A model generated the notes under the pieces. That model saw nothing but the letters and a program-made list of their open reading frames with translations, searched no databases and was not told the DNA's origin. From Amycolatopsis sp. DSM 110486 (GTDB lineage Bacteria; Actinomycetota; Actinomycetes; Mycobacteriales; Pseudonocardiaceae), in the NCBI RefSeq assembly GCF_019468465.1, contig NZ_CP080519.1:9541001-9605000 (forward strand): DNA of 64,000 nt. Reading direction: 5' to 3'. This document shows positions 8,201-15,562 of this stretch, one piece after another. How positions within the stretch are numbered: the stretch's first letter is position 1; each line of letters begins with the position of its first letter. A program made the position numbers and the translations under genes.

Positions 8201-10231
8201 TACACCTACCTCTTGACAGTGCGGTCCCTGGCGGACTGCGCCCCCTCGCTGGAAAGCCTCCTCACCGAGGTCGACGGTGGACTCAACTTCGTGCACCGGA
8301 CCGGCAACGAGCAGACCGGACAGGTGCTCGAGACCTACCGGTGGCTGGCCGACGTGCTCCGCGGCGGCAGCCCTGCCGACCCGATCACCCTCGACCGGTT
8401 CACCGATAACCCTCTCGCGCTTCTCCACGCGTATCTCGCCCGCGCGATCGCCGCCGCCGTCTCGGGGGATCTGGCCGGTCTTGTCCGAGAGAGTGCGGCG
8501 GGAATGCGGCTGCTCCCGGTTGCCGCCGGCTTCTACCCCACCGCCGTGGTCCGCTCGCTCCACGGGCTGGCCCTCGCCGAGCAGGCCCGCGCGGCCGACG
8601 GCGACGAACGCGCCGCGCTGCTGTCCGAACTGGACGAGGTGACGGGCTGGCTGGCCGGCCGGGCCGCGGACGCCCCGGACAACTTCCTGCACCTGCTGCG
8701 GTGGGCGGAGGCCGAGCGGGCCTGGGCGGCGGGTGCTGTGCAGGCCGCCGAGCTGGCGTTCGACGCGGCCCGCAGCGAGGTCTCCCGCCGCGCCCGGCCC
8801 TGGCACCGTGCGTTGATCACCGAGCGCGCCGCGCGCTTCCACCTGGCCCGCGGCCTGGACCACGCCGGTCGCGAACTGCTCGCCCAGGCCCGTGGGCACT
8901 ACGCCGCCTGGGGCGCGAGCGCCAAGGTCACCCAACTCGACTGGGCCTACCCCACCCTGCGACGACACTTCGAGGCGAGCCTCGGGCTGGCCGTGAACCA
9001 GCCCGGCGAGCTGCTGAATCAACCCGGCGCAGTCACCACGGGCACCCTCGACCTGCTCGGCATTCTTTCCGCATCCCAGGCACTGAGTTCCGAGACCAGC
9101 ATCGAGCGCCTGCACACGCGCGTCGTCGAGGTGCTCAGCGCGATGACCGGGGCCACCGGCGTCCGCCTGCTGCTGTGGAGCGACGACCGGCAGGACTGGC
9201 TGCTGCCCGACCCCACGGGCGCCCCCGGTCACGACCGCGCGGTGCCGATGTCGGTGCTGCGCTACCTCCGCCGAACCGAGACACCACTGGTGGTCGACGA
9301 CGTCACCCACGATGAACGCTTCGCCGACGACCCGTGCTTCACCGACCTCGCCGGCTGTTCGCTTCTCGCCGTACCCATCCTCAGCCGCGCAACCCTACGA
9401 GCCGCGCTGCTGCTGGAAAATCGCCTGATCCGCGGCGGGTTCACCACCGACCGGCTCGACGCCGTCAAACTCATCGCCGGCCAACTCGCCGTCTCCCTCG
9501 ACAACGCCCAGCTCTACACCCAGCTCACCGCCTCCCGAGCCCGCATCGTCACCGCCGCCGACCAAGCACGCCAACGCATCGAACGCGACCTGCACGACGG
9601 CGCCCAGCAACGCTTGGTCGCTCTCACCCTGCGCCTGCGCGCGATCCAAGCCGACATGCCACCGGACACCGGCCACCTCACCACCGAACTCGACAACCTC
9701 GCCACCGAAACCACCGGCGTGCTCGACGAGCTACGCGAAATCGCCCACGGCCTCCACCCCGGCATCCGGGCCACCGGCGGACTCACACCGGCCGTCCGCG
9801 CACTGGCCCGCCGCTCACCGATCCCGGTCGAGCTCGACCTGCACCCGCTACCACCCCTACCCGAACCCATTGAAGTCAGCGCCTACTTCATCATCGCCGA
9901 AGCCCTGACCAACGCGGCCAAACACGCACGCGCGTCCTCGGTCACCGTCACCATCGATCCCGACCCCCCCACCGGCGTCCTGCGCATCACGGTCCGCGAC
10001 GACGGCGTCGGTGGCGCCGACCTCACCCGGGGCACCGGGCTGCTCGGCCTCAAAGACCGCGCCGAAGCCATCGGCGGCCGACTCCACCTCCAAAGTCCAC
10101 CCGACGCGGGCACGAGCCTGCACCTGGAGCTTCCCCTCGCGGGACCGGACCAGAGATCACCCCGACCGACCGGCCGGCCAGACCTGGATCCGCCAGGTAC
10201 CGCGACGCCGAGCGGTGCGGCGTTTCGCTAG
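5243..10231 (+). CDS. hybrid Ser/Thr kinase - AAA ATPase - GAF - histidine kinase
   Basis: A 1662-residue signalling protein. Residues 1-270 form an Hanks-type kinase (K39, HRD 122-124, N129, APE 170-172), but the DFG motif is DFE (142-144) and there is no glycine-rich loop. Residues 290-560 are an AAA/STAND ATPase with Walker A GGAAGVGKT (321-329) and Walker B VVLFLDD (445-451). A long helical TPR-like region follows, then a GAF domain (about 1270-1425), a HisKA_3 segment with His about 1451 in RDLHDGAQQR, and a HATPase_c domain with N-box near 1555. ATG 5243 has GGAGG six bases upstream. No response regulator is nearby. It is the only large intact gene between att scars 1 and 2. Confidence 0.9.
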   Translation: MDTGGLPGRGSSAQVAVLSETGRTRVCRVSLGNQTVVCKQPLGPDAPERLRHERAMLERLRGVSNVAQLLDAPRYAGSIVLADAGGRSLAGRAEPLPVDVLLGVGLGVARAVAAMHRRGVLHRDITPANIVLSPDGTPCLLDFELATSLTDPAPPSPGRSDIAGTLAYLAPEQTGRTGRPVDQRSDLYAVGATLYELATGAPPFGSGDPLRLVHGHLARVPAPPVEVNPALPAPLSEIILHLLEKEPDNRYQTAEGVIHDLERLRDARAGRATEPIRIGHHDFPRRPVAPARLVGRDTEVAALQAAFEDALAGRCRGVLIGGAAGVGKTALVHELRPAVTSRGGWFLAGKFDQYRRDLEFDGVFQASRSLGRLLLAQPESELAQLRQRITDAVGPNAGLLTAVVPEFAALLAVPPDPGDLLTAQVRAQHNGVRILRAVTSPDRPVVLFLDDLQWAGPGPLGFVDLLLDTDPIPGLLLVGVHRDDGNSAQPPTLSRSRDRVGVRYLQLENLPTPSLIALVADMLHADAAAAAGLVEVIAPRTHGNPYETVQLLTALAHHGVLTATSAGWQWDPAAVRAHLGPAEGGDLLTSRIQALPPPSRQLVEAMACVGGRVETDVLQTATGEPADVVAQRLTPPADEGLLVLEHGAVRFRHDRIREAILGGLSPERRSALQLAMARRLAGAHGLFAVAAEQYLPVLDAVEDLAERREMTELLQRAAGQAALIGDHTLVNALLVAALRVVDPAETAVALELRTARQAALFSLGRLVEADEEYREIERLCPSTPDRAGATAIHVRSLSFQARFGEAISLSLQSLRECGLDVPSAERLPAELDRRFALLHHWLEHSDPADDLARPDLTDSVLLAATHVLDAAFLAAYFAADFAWVAWLGLEGLRIWIEHGPGPTVLGPAGAAAYCAVSQRGDYVGGYRASWRLLAWAEARGAEPGMSRARHRSALFSCWLEPIENGVHEAQRAREGLIAEGDLANAGYTYLLTVRSLADCAPSLESLLTEVDGGLNFVHRTGNEQTGQVLETYRWLADVLRGGSPADPITLDRFTDNPLALLHAYLARAIAAAVSGDLAGLVRESAAGMRLLPVAAGFYPTAVVRSLHGLALAEQARAADGDERAALLSELDEVTGWLAGRAADAPDNFLHLLRWAEAERAWAAGAVQAAELAFDAARSEVSRRARPWHRALITERAARFHLARGLDHAGRELLAQARGHYAAWGASAKVTQLDWAYPTLRRHFEASLGLAVNQPGELLNQPGAVTTGTLDLLGILSASQALSSETSIERLHTRVVEVLSAMTGATGVRLLLWSDDRQDWLLPDPTGAPGHDRAVPMSVLRYLRRTETPLVVDDVTHDERFADDPCFTDLAGCSLLAVPILSRATLRAALLLENRLIRGGFTTDRLDAVKLIAGQLAVSLDNAQLYTQLTASRARIVTAADQARQRIERDLHDGAQQRLVALTLRLRAIQADMPPDTGHLTTELDNLATETTGVLDELREIAHGLHPGIRATGGLTPAVRALARRSPIPVELDLHPLPPLPEPIEVSAYFIIAEALTNAAKHARASSVTVTIDPDPPTGVLRITVRDDGVGGADLTRGTGLLGLKDRAEAIGGRLHLQSPPDAGTSLHLELPLAGPDQRSPRPTGRPDLDPPGTATPSGAAFR

Positions 10232-10281
10232 CCGGGTAGGACCGAACGCCAGGCGTCTCACTGCTCGGTCAGGGTCCCTCC

Positions 10282-10324
10282 GCGACCGGCCGCCGCACTC
10301 CCCCTCGGTGCGGTGGCCGGTCGC
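10282..10324 (+). terminator. terminator after the hybrid kinase
   Basis: A 17-base stem with one G-T pair (GCGACCGGCCGCCGCAC against GTGCGGTGGCCGGTCGC) and a 9-base loop, about 50 bases after the stop codon, followed by TCTTCT. Confidence 0.7.
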
Positions 10325-10433
10325 TCTTCTGCGACGTGAGCCGCGCGACCGCCTCGGTCATGTGCCTGCAGTACAAAGAAGGGTTCCCACCTTCGGCCGC
10401 GGCAGCCACTCAACGAACCCGAGGCCTACGGCG

Positions 10434-10513
10434 GTCGCTGTTTTCGCAGGTCGCGCACGCCGCGAAATGCTGGGGGTCAAGGGGCCGCAGGTTCGAATCC
10501 TGTCAGCCCGACC
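10434..10513 (+). repeat. att scar 2: upstream arm plus 3' half of tRNA-Pro(GGG)
   Basis: 10470-10513 repeats the tRNA-Pro 3' half of scar 1 with one substitution (GGGGCC for GGGGTC before the T arm), and 10434-10452 repeats the 19-base upstream arm exactly. The 17 bases between them differ in sequence yet still allow a TTTCGC/GCGAAA stem. The distance from scar 1 is about 9.3 kb, the size of the decayed element that includes the hybrid kinase. Confidence 0.85.
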
Positions 10514-10523
10514 GGACAAACGC

Positions 10524-10564
10524 AGGGCCCTTGAGCGGCGAAATTGCTACTCAAGGGCCCTTTT
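10524..10564 (+). terminator. Rho-independent terminator after att scar 2
   Basis: A 12-base stem (AGGGCCCTTGAG with CTCAAGGGCCCT), 14-base loop and T run. Same position and inner stem (CTTGAG/CTCAAG) as the terminator after scar 1 but a different outer stem, as expected for related but not identical elements. Confidence 0.8.
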
Positions 10565-10619
10565 CGTTGATAACACCTCAGAGCCTATTTGATCTTGAGC
10601 TCGCCACCCCGGGGACAAC

Positions 10620-10865
10620 TTGGGACAGGAGCAGCCTCCCACCGGCTACATCGCGAAGGTCGACATCGCGGGTTTCCCTCGCGCGGACCTGTTCTGGTCC
10701 AGCCCGTCGTGTCCGCAATGGACCGACGCGCGCGGCGTGAAGCGCGACTTCGACCGCCCCACCCAGGGCGTCACGTTCGACATCGCCCGGGGTCCGGCCG
10801 CGACCGACCGGGCAGCTGCGCGGGCGCGGGCGTTGATGGAGGAGGTCCGGCGGTATTGCGGGCGA
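10620..10865 (+). pseudogene. fragment of a C5-cytosine DNA methyltransferase
   Basis: About 75 codons (DIAGFPRADLFWSSPSCPQW, TDARGVKRDFDRPTQGVTFD, then ARARALMEEVRRY) match the region around motif IV of element-borne cytosine methyltransferases, with the catalytic Cys in SPSCPQW. No target-recognition domain or SAM-binding N-terminus is present and the frame loses similarity after about 10850. Such genes are frequent in actinomycete integrative elements. Non-functional. Confidence 0.5.
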
Positions 10866-10904
10866 TGCGGCGTAAGGGCCGGCCGGCACTGGCATTGCCG
10901 GTGC

Positions 10905-11120
10905 TCATCGGGTCACCTCCACCAGGTCGTATCGGGTGTGCAGCTCGGTCCAGTCGGCGTGGTGCCGGCCATCAGGGGTGTGCCAGCGGCCGTCCGGGCC
11001 GGGGCACCACTGGCGCATCAGGTCGTCGCGGACGGTGGGCCGGTCGCCCGGCGCCGGCCTCCCACCGAGCCCGGCCGCCAGCCACACCCGCGCCCGCCGC
11101 GCGGTCTCGGTGGTGGTCAC
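10905..11120 (-). CDS. small hypothetical protein of element 2
   Basis: A 71-residue protein (TARRARVWLAAGLGGRPAPG, DDLMRQWCPGPDGRWHTPDG, DWTELHTRYDLVEVTR). The GTG at 11120 overlaps the stop of the upstream gene as GTGA, so the two are translationally coupled; an in-frame GTG at 11165 lies inside the upstream gene and is less likely. Downstream, an ATG follows four bases after the stop, hinting at a third gene in the old operon that is now lost. No family recognised. Confidence 0.5.
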   Translation of the reverse strand: MTTTETARRARVWLAAGLGGRPAPGDRPTVRDDLMRQWCPGPDGRWHTPDGRHHADWTELHTRYDLVEVTR

Positions 11121-11491
11121 GACCGACCACCGGCCCGCTGCTGCCCGGCCCGGCGCACGCACCACGCCTTGACTTCGGCAGCTGGCGAGGTCCTGTCGAT
11201 GGCCAGGTCGCGGTCGAACTCGCGCGCCTGCACGGCCTGCTCATGGCGCCCGATCGACGGGGGCAGGACTCCGCCCCACCCGGGCAGTACGCACATGCCG
11301 GTCCAGCGGTCGAACCCGACGAGGACCCCGTTCGCGGTGGGTTCGAGCGCCGGCGCCACGCCCGGGGCGCCGCCGATCGGCAGATACGGCCGGGGCAAGG
11401 CCACTGTCACGTCGCCGATCTCCTGCTCGTTCGTCATCCCAACGACGCCCTGGCCAGAGAGGTGAAAGGACACGAGGTTGAGGTAGGTCAT
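11117..11491 (-). CDS. hypothetical protein of element 2
   Basis: A 124-residue protein (MTYLNLVSFHLSGQGVVGMT, NEQEIGDVTVALPRPYLPIG, FDRWTGMCVLPGWGGVLPPS) with a GGAAGGGAAA ribosome-binding region before ATG 11491. It resembles the small proteins of unknown function that accompany replication and transfer genes in actinomycete integrative elements, but I cannot name the family. Coupled by GTGA overlap to the 71-residue gene downstream. Probably a surviving piece of the element between att scars 2 and 3. Confidence 0.5.
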   Translation of the reverse strand: MTYLNLVSFHLSGQGVVGMTNEQEIGDVTVALPRPYLPIGGAPGVAPALEPTANGVLVGFDRWTGMCVLPGWGGVLPPSIGRHEQAVQAREFDRDLAIDRTSPAAEVKAWCVRRAGQQRAGGRS

Positions 11492-11905
11492 CGCTTGTTT
11501 CCCTTCCGGGAGGTCTAAGTGGTCTTCGGAGCCGCGAGGCGAATGGGGTGCTGGGCCTCGGCAGCGGAATTGGTTGAGCGCGGCATGAAGCGCCCACGCG
11601 GGCTCGCTCGGAACCGGGTCCGGCGCGGCCACAGGTAGGGGTGGGGTTGTCGCGGCGCAGCACCACCGCGCCGGTGCCGGACGGGGTGGACATGCCGAGC
11701 ACAACCAGGTGGGGCCAGGCTGCCTCCGCATGTCGGCCACCAGATGGAGGCACCATCGAGGAACGCAGACAACCGCCGGCTGACCAACAACAGACCCGAC
11801 GGTGGGGACCACACGTCACGCACGGCAGCGAACGACCAGGCGATTCGGACTCGGCAGATGATCACGCACACGGGCTCTGAGCTGGGAAGACCCAACTCCC
11901 ACGTC
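11492..11905. other. 414 bases without a supported gene
   Basis: All three minus-strand frames are open for much of this interval but none shows family character or a convincing start. It probably holds decayed element DNA upstream of the 11491 gene. It ends at att scar 3. Confidence 0.4.
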
Positions 11906-11949
11906 CTCGGGGTCAAAGGGTCGCAGGTTCGAATCCTGTCAGCCCGACC
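11906..11949 (+). repeat. att scar 3: diverged 3' half of tRNA-Pro
   Basis: The 32 bases from GGTCGCAGGTTCGAATCC to CGACC match scar 1 exactly, whereas the anticodon loop region reads CTCGGGGTCAAA instead of CTGGGGGTCAAG. The upstream arm found in scars 1 and 2 is missing. It lies 1.4 kb from scar 2, so the intervening element has shrunk by deletion. Confidence 0.8.
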
Positions 11950-11956
11950 GGATCGG

Positions 11957-11986
11957 CCACGTTCACGCAGGTAAACGTGGCTTTTT
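11957..11986 (+). terminator. Rho-independent terminator after att scar 3
   Basis: CCACGTT pairs with AACGTGG across a 10-base loop and is followed by C and five T residues. It has the same relation to the tRNA 3' end as in scars 1 and 2. Confidence 0.8.
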
Positions 11987-12003
11987 CATGCCCCGGGTAT
12001 GAC

Positions 12004-12200
12004 TCAGCCCGGGGGCTGACCACATTTTGCCCACATGCCCCGGGGCTGATCATCACGCCGCCATGCTCGTGGCGTCGCCTTCCGGTGGAGGTCCAGGACG
12101 TCGGCCAGCTCGTCGAGGGGGTCCGGGAACAGTTGCCCGTAGACGTTGAGCGTCATCGCCGCCTCGGCGTGCCCGAGCATCTGCTCCACGACCCGCGCGA
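12004..12200 (-). pseudogene. C-terminal remnant of a second tyrosine integrase
   Basis: The frame reads VEQMLGHAEAAMTLNVYGQL, FPDPLDELADVLDLHRKA, the box-II end of a tyrosine recombinase with the His-x-x-x...Tyr signature (LGH, then the nucleophile in NVYG). Its catalytic domain start and N-terminus are missing. It reads toward att scar 3, mirroring the integrase tail beside scar 1. It belongs to a different integrase type from the 1354 remnant, whose tail is VYRHQIRP. Confidence 0.75.
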
Positions 12201-12310
12201 CATCGTGGCCCAGCTGCCAGTCGCGGAGACGAGAGACGACAAATTCGTCGGCACGCGTGATGCCATGATCACCCTCGATGGCACTCCCGCTGGACCTGTT
12301 GTCGTACAGA

Positions 12311-12688
12311 TCAGCCAGGCGCTTCCGGACCGATCACCCGCACTCGGCTCGGATCGGGCCACTCGGCAGGTGTCTGGTCGAAGTACACGTACTCGAGACA
12401 GCTCAGCCTGCCGTCGTCGGCAAACAGGATCACTTGCCCTGGGAGCTCATCGCCGACCGGCAGAACCTCGAGCTCAGACGGCACAAGTCTCGAACTCACC
12501 CGTGCAATCGGCGCGGCGTCTCCCGCCCGCAGATCGACCGAGGGACAACCGCAATCACAGCGCCCGACGACGACGGCAGACGTCGATTGTTCTCGCAGCT
12601 GCGCCGCACCGACGAAGTCGGGCGAGAGCACGAGGTCGAGCATCACCCGTTCCTGCGCGGTGAGCGGCCTCGGCGGATCGATCTTCAC
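12311..12688 (-). CDS. conserved hypothetical protein
   Basis: A 125-residue acidic protein: RPLTAQERVMLDLVLSPDFV near the start, a central RCDCGCPSVDL motif, and a C-terminal PGQVILFADDGRLSCLEYVY segment. The architecture (short helix, CxCGCPS loop, beta strands) recurs in actinomycete hypotheticals of similar length. GTG 12688 is the best start; a further upstream extension has no support. It lies just outside the integration scars and is transcribed alone. Function unknown. Confidence 0.6.
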   Translation of the reverse strand: MKIDPPRPLTAQERVMLDLVLSPDFVGAAQLREQSTSAVVVGRCDCGCPSVDLRAGDAAPIARVSSRLVPSELEVLPVGDELPGQVILFADDGRLSCLEYVYFDQTPAEWPDPSRVRVIGPEAPG

Positions 12689-12914
12689 CCGGTCAAGCCT
12701 GCCCTGTCCGACCGTTCGCCTTCAACCAAACGCCTCGAACCGCACGTCAAGCGCAAGCCGGCCATTCCGGGGCCGCGCCACCATCGGCCGGATCGCGCGG
12801 GGCCGCCTCCGGTAACCATGCGACCGGCCGACGGCCGACCACAAGAAGCCTCGCCGGACGGGCGGGTCTCCGAGACAGCGAGCACATCGTGTTCACGAAT
12901 GTCTTGAAGCCGGC

Positions 12915-13724
12915 TCAGCCCGCGACGCTGATCCGATCGCCGCCACGCACTAAGCGGATCGGGCCGTCGAAAGCCGAGGCGGCGGAAGTGCGCAGCTGCT
13001 CAAGCCAAGAAGCCTCGCCGGAAGCGAAGTGGGTCAAGGCCAGCGAACGAGCCCCCGATCGAGTCGCGATCGCCCCGGCATCAAGAGCGCTCAGGTGACC
13101 ATGATCCGTGACATCCGGCGCGTTCAACGTGGCCTCCGCCAGCAACAAATCCGCATCCGCCGCCAGCTTCACCGCGGCGTCGGTCATGCCGGTGTCCCCC
13201 GTGTAAGCCAGAACAGCCCCGCCCGACTCGACGCGGATGCCGCAGTTGGGGAGGACGTGGCGGAGTTCGTGGAGGCCGATGGTGGCGTCGCCGGCCTCGA
13301 AGCGGTCGCCCGGCTGGTATTCGCGGACGTCGAAGGCCCGCTCGAAAGCCTTGTCCAGCAAGGGCATCGTGGTGACGGGGAAGAGGGCGGCCCAGCGGGT
13401 GAAGACCTCGGTGGCGTCGCCGGGGACGAACAGGGGCACGCGGCGCAGGGAGGCGCAGCGGGCGGCGGGGCCGCCGGGGAACGTCAGGGTGGCCGACAGC
13501 AGGGACTTGCCGATGGGCAACAGGTCGTAGCAGTGGTCGGCGTGCAGGTGGCTGATGACGACGCCGTCCAGGTCCGTCGGGTCGCAGACCGCGGAGAGGG
13601 CGGTCGCGACGCCGGGGCCGCAGTCCAGGAGAAGCCGCGCCGAGGCGGTTTCGACGAGGTAGCCCGAACTGGCTTGGCCGTCGGCCGGCATTCCGGACCG
13701 GCAACCGAGGACGGTGAGGTGCAT
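12915..13724 (-). CDS. MBL-fold metallo-hydrolase, RNase Z-like
   Basis: A 269-residue protein with the metallo-beta-lactamase signature SHLHADH at residues 58-64 (H59, H61, D63, H64), a LDCGPGVA loop, and a C-terminal YTGDTG metal-ligand motif followed by AEAT and HLSA. This is the layout of RNase Z/ElaC-like phosphodiesterases and related hydrolases, but the exosite arm of tRNA-processing RNase Z is not evident, so the substrate is unknown. Two zinc ions are expected. It is transcribed alone with an ATG start and modest ribosome binding site. Confidence 0.85.
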   Translation of the reverse strand: MHLTVLGCRSGMPADGQASSGYLVETASARLLLDCGPGVATALSAVCDPTDLDGVVISHLHADHCYDLLPIGKSLLSATLTFPGGPAARCASLRRVPLFVPGDATEVFTRWAALFPVTTMPLLDKAFERAFDVREYQPGDRFEAGDATIGLHELRHVLPNCGIRVESGGAVLAYTGDTGMTDAAVKLAADADLLLAEATLNAPDVTDHGHLSALDAGAIATRSGARSLALTHFASGEASWLEQLRTSAASAFDGPIRLVRGGDRISVAG

Positions 13725-13846
13725 GTTCGCTTTCCGATCTACTGGGGTTCGCAGGGCTTCCGCGCAGCATGACCGGTCCGGACCACCGGAACAGCCCGGC
13801 GAGGGAAAGAGCTACCGCACGATTGGCACTGCCTATCGAGCACCAC

Positions 13847-14104
13847 TCACACGTCGAGGACCAACTGCGCCGAACGGGACCGGGAGACGCAGATCATCAT
13901 CGACTTGCCCGACGCGCGGAACAGGCCCGGCCCGGGTCCTCGCGCAGCACCGCGATCCAGCGAGTACTGCCGCGCGTCGCCCGGCCGCACCTCGACGTCG
14001 ATGTGCGCGCCCGGCGTCCACGCCGGCAGTCCGTCGCCGCTCAGTGCGAACGACACCACGTCCTCGGCCTCCGTCGTCCTGGCCGTCACCCGTACCTGCC
14101 GCAC
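13847..14104 (-). pseudogene. phthalate-dioxygenase-reductase-like gene with internal deletion
   Basis: The 85-residue product starts VRQVRVTARTTEAEDVVSFA, continues LPAWTPGAHIDVEVRPG and ARQYSL, the FMN/FAD-binding start of plant-type reductases, and then jumps to GKSMMICVSRSRSAQLVLDV, the very C-terminus of the ferredoxin domain. More than 200 residues (NAD domain and the 2Fe-2S cysteines) are missing, yet the frame is kept and the ribosome binding site GGAGGAGG before GTG 14104 is intact. It cannot carry electrons. Confidence 0.75.
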
Positions 14105-14219
14105 GTGTCCTCCTCCGCGTCGTGATGCGTCCAGAGTGGGCACCGCGCGCGGGCGAGAGGGCCTCCTTCGCCGATTTCGACTCGCCTGATCGGAAATTGC
14201 AATAGACTCGCCTCAGCAC

Positions 14220-14237
14220 GAATCGGTGCACCGATTC
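14220..14237. promoter_or_regulatory. 18-base perfect palindrome, likely operator of the ugp-type operon
   Basis: GAATCGGTGCACCGATTC at 14220-14237 lies in the 327-base gap upstream of the ABC operon, about 195 bases before its first start codon. A perfect 18-base palindrome in a promoter region suggests a dimeric repressor site; which regulator binds is not visible. Confidence 0.5.
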
Positions 14238-14431
14238 CGTTTCGCAATGGCACGATAAAAAACCCCGATAACACCGTCGTCGAAAGCGATCGACAACCGC
14301 TCACAACAGACCATTTCCCCAGGTCAGAGCAAGTGCAAAAGCGCGACGCAGCCTGGCCTGCCGTTCATCCTCCGGACATTCCGGCGTGCTCCAATTCGCC
14401 GGCATCAGCGAGGAGATCGAAGGGACATTCG

Positions 14432-15562
14432 GTGGGCCACATCCGGGTTCGAGGAGCAACCAAGCGTTTCGGTGCCGTGACCGCGGTCGACGGGGTGACG
14501 CTGGACATCGCCGACGGCGAGTTCCTCGTGCTGCTCGGGCCGAGCGGGTGCGGCAAGTCCACGCTGCTGCGCGCCATCGCGGGGCTGGCCCCGCTCACGG
14601 CCGGGCAACTCGAGCTCGACGGCCGCGACATCACCCACACCCCGCCGCGCGAGCGCGACCTGGCGATGGTGTTCCAGAGTTACGCGCTCTACCCGCACCT
14701 GTCGGTGGAGCGCAACATCGGCTTCCCGCTGCGTGCCCGGCGCGAGTCCCGCAAGGACGTGCGGCGCAAGGTCGGCGAGGTCGCCGCGACGCTGGAGCTG
14801 TCCGAGCTGCTGCACCGCCGTCCGCGCGAGCTCTCGGGCGGGCAGCGCCAGCGCGTCGCCCTCGGGCGGGCGCTCGTGCGCGACCCCGGCGCGTTCCTGC
14901 TCGACGAGCCACTGTCCAACCTGGACGCGAAGCTGCGGGCCTCCACCCGCTACGAGCTCGTGGAGCTGCACCGCCGGCTGGGCACCACGTTCGTCTACGT
15001 CACCCACGACCAGGTGGAGGCGATGACGATGGCCACCCGCATCGCGATCCTCAACCAGGGCCGGCTCGAACAGATCGGCACCCCGGCCGAGGTCTACGAC
15101 GAGCCGGCGTCGGAGTTCGTCGCCGGCTTCCTCGGCTCCCCGCCGATGAACCTCTTCCCCGCCACCGTCGTCTCGCGCAGCGGCGAGCTCGTCGCTGTCG
15201 CGCCCGGCCTCGAAGTCCCGCTGGGCCGCCGCGGTGAAATCCCCGACACCGAGGTCGTCCTCGGCATCCGTCCCGAGCACCTGCGCCCGCACGGCCCGCG
15301 CCCGGCTCTGCACGGTGTCGTGCGGCTGCTGGAGAACCTCGGCGGCGAGGAGATCGCCCACCTCACCGTCGGTTCCGCGCGCGTGTGCGTGCGCGGCCCC
15401 CGCCCGCTCGGCCTGGAGCCCGGCGACGAGGTGGGGCTCGCCACCGAACCCGCCCACGTCCACGTGTTCCACCACACCACCGGCCGTCGCCTGCGCTGGC
15501 AGGACAACCACGCCGACGCCGCCCTCCCCTCCGAAGAAACAGAACAAGGAGTTCCCGCATGA
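14432..15562 (+). CDS. ugpC: ABC transporter ATP-binding protein, UgpC/MsmK type
   Basis: A 376-residue carbohydrate-importer ATPase: Walker A GPSGCGKST (36-44), Q-loop in VFQSYALYPH, signature LSGGQRQR, Walker B FLLDEPLSNLD, and a C-terminal TOBE-like domain (GIRPEHLR). It powers uptake through the two permeases encoded downstream. GTG 14432 is preferred because homologues begin at this point and a GAAGGGA lies seven bases before it. The end overlaps the binding-protein gene as ATGA. First gene of a five-gene operon C-B-phosphodiesterase-A-E. Confidence 0.9.
   Translation: MGHIRVRGATKRFGAVTAVDGVTLDIADGEFLVLLGPSGCGKSTLLRAIAGLAPLTAGQLELDGRDITHTPPRERDLAMVFQSYALYPHLSVERNIGFPLRARRESRKDVRRKVGEVAATLELSELLHRRPRELSGGQRQRVALGRALVRDPGAFLLDEPLSNLDAKLRASTRYELVELHRRLGTTFVYVTHDQVEAMTMATRIAILNQGRLEQIGTPAEVYDEPASEFVAGFLGSPPMNLFPATVVSRSGELVAVAPGLEVPLGRRGEIPDTEVVLGIRPEHLRPHGPRPALHGVVRLLENLGGEEIAHLTVGSARVCVRGPRPLGLEPGDEVGLATEPAHVHVFHHTTGRRLRWQDNHADAALPSEETEQGVPA

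Noticed and set aside
12685..12885. 66-codon minus-strand gene upstream of the 12688 gene
   Set aside because: No family character, Arg/Gly-rich composition, no good ribosome binding site.
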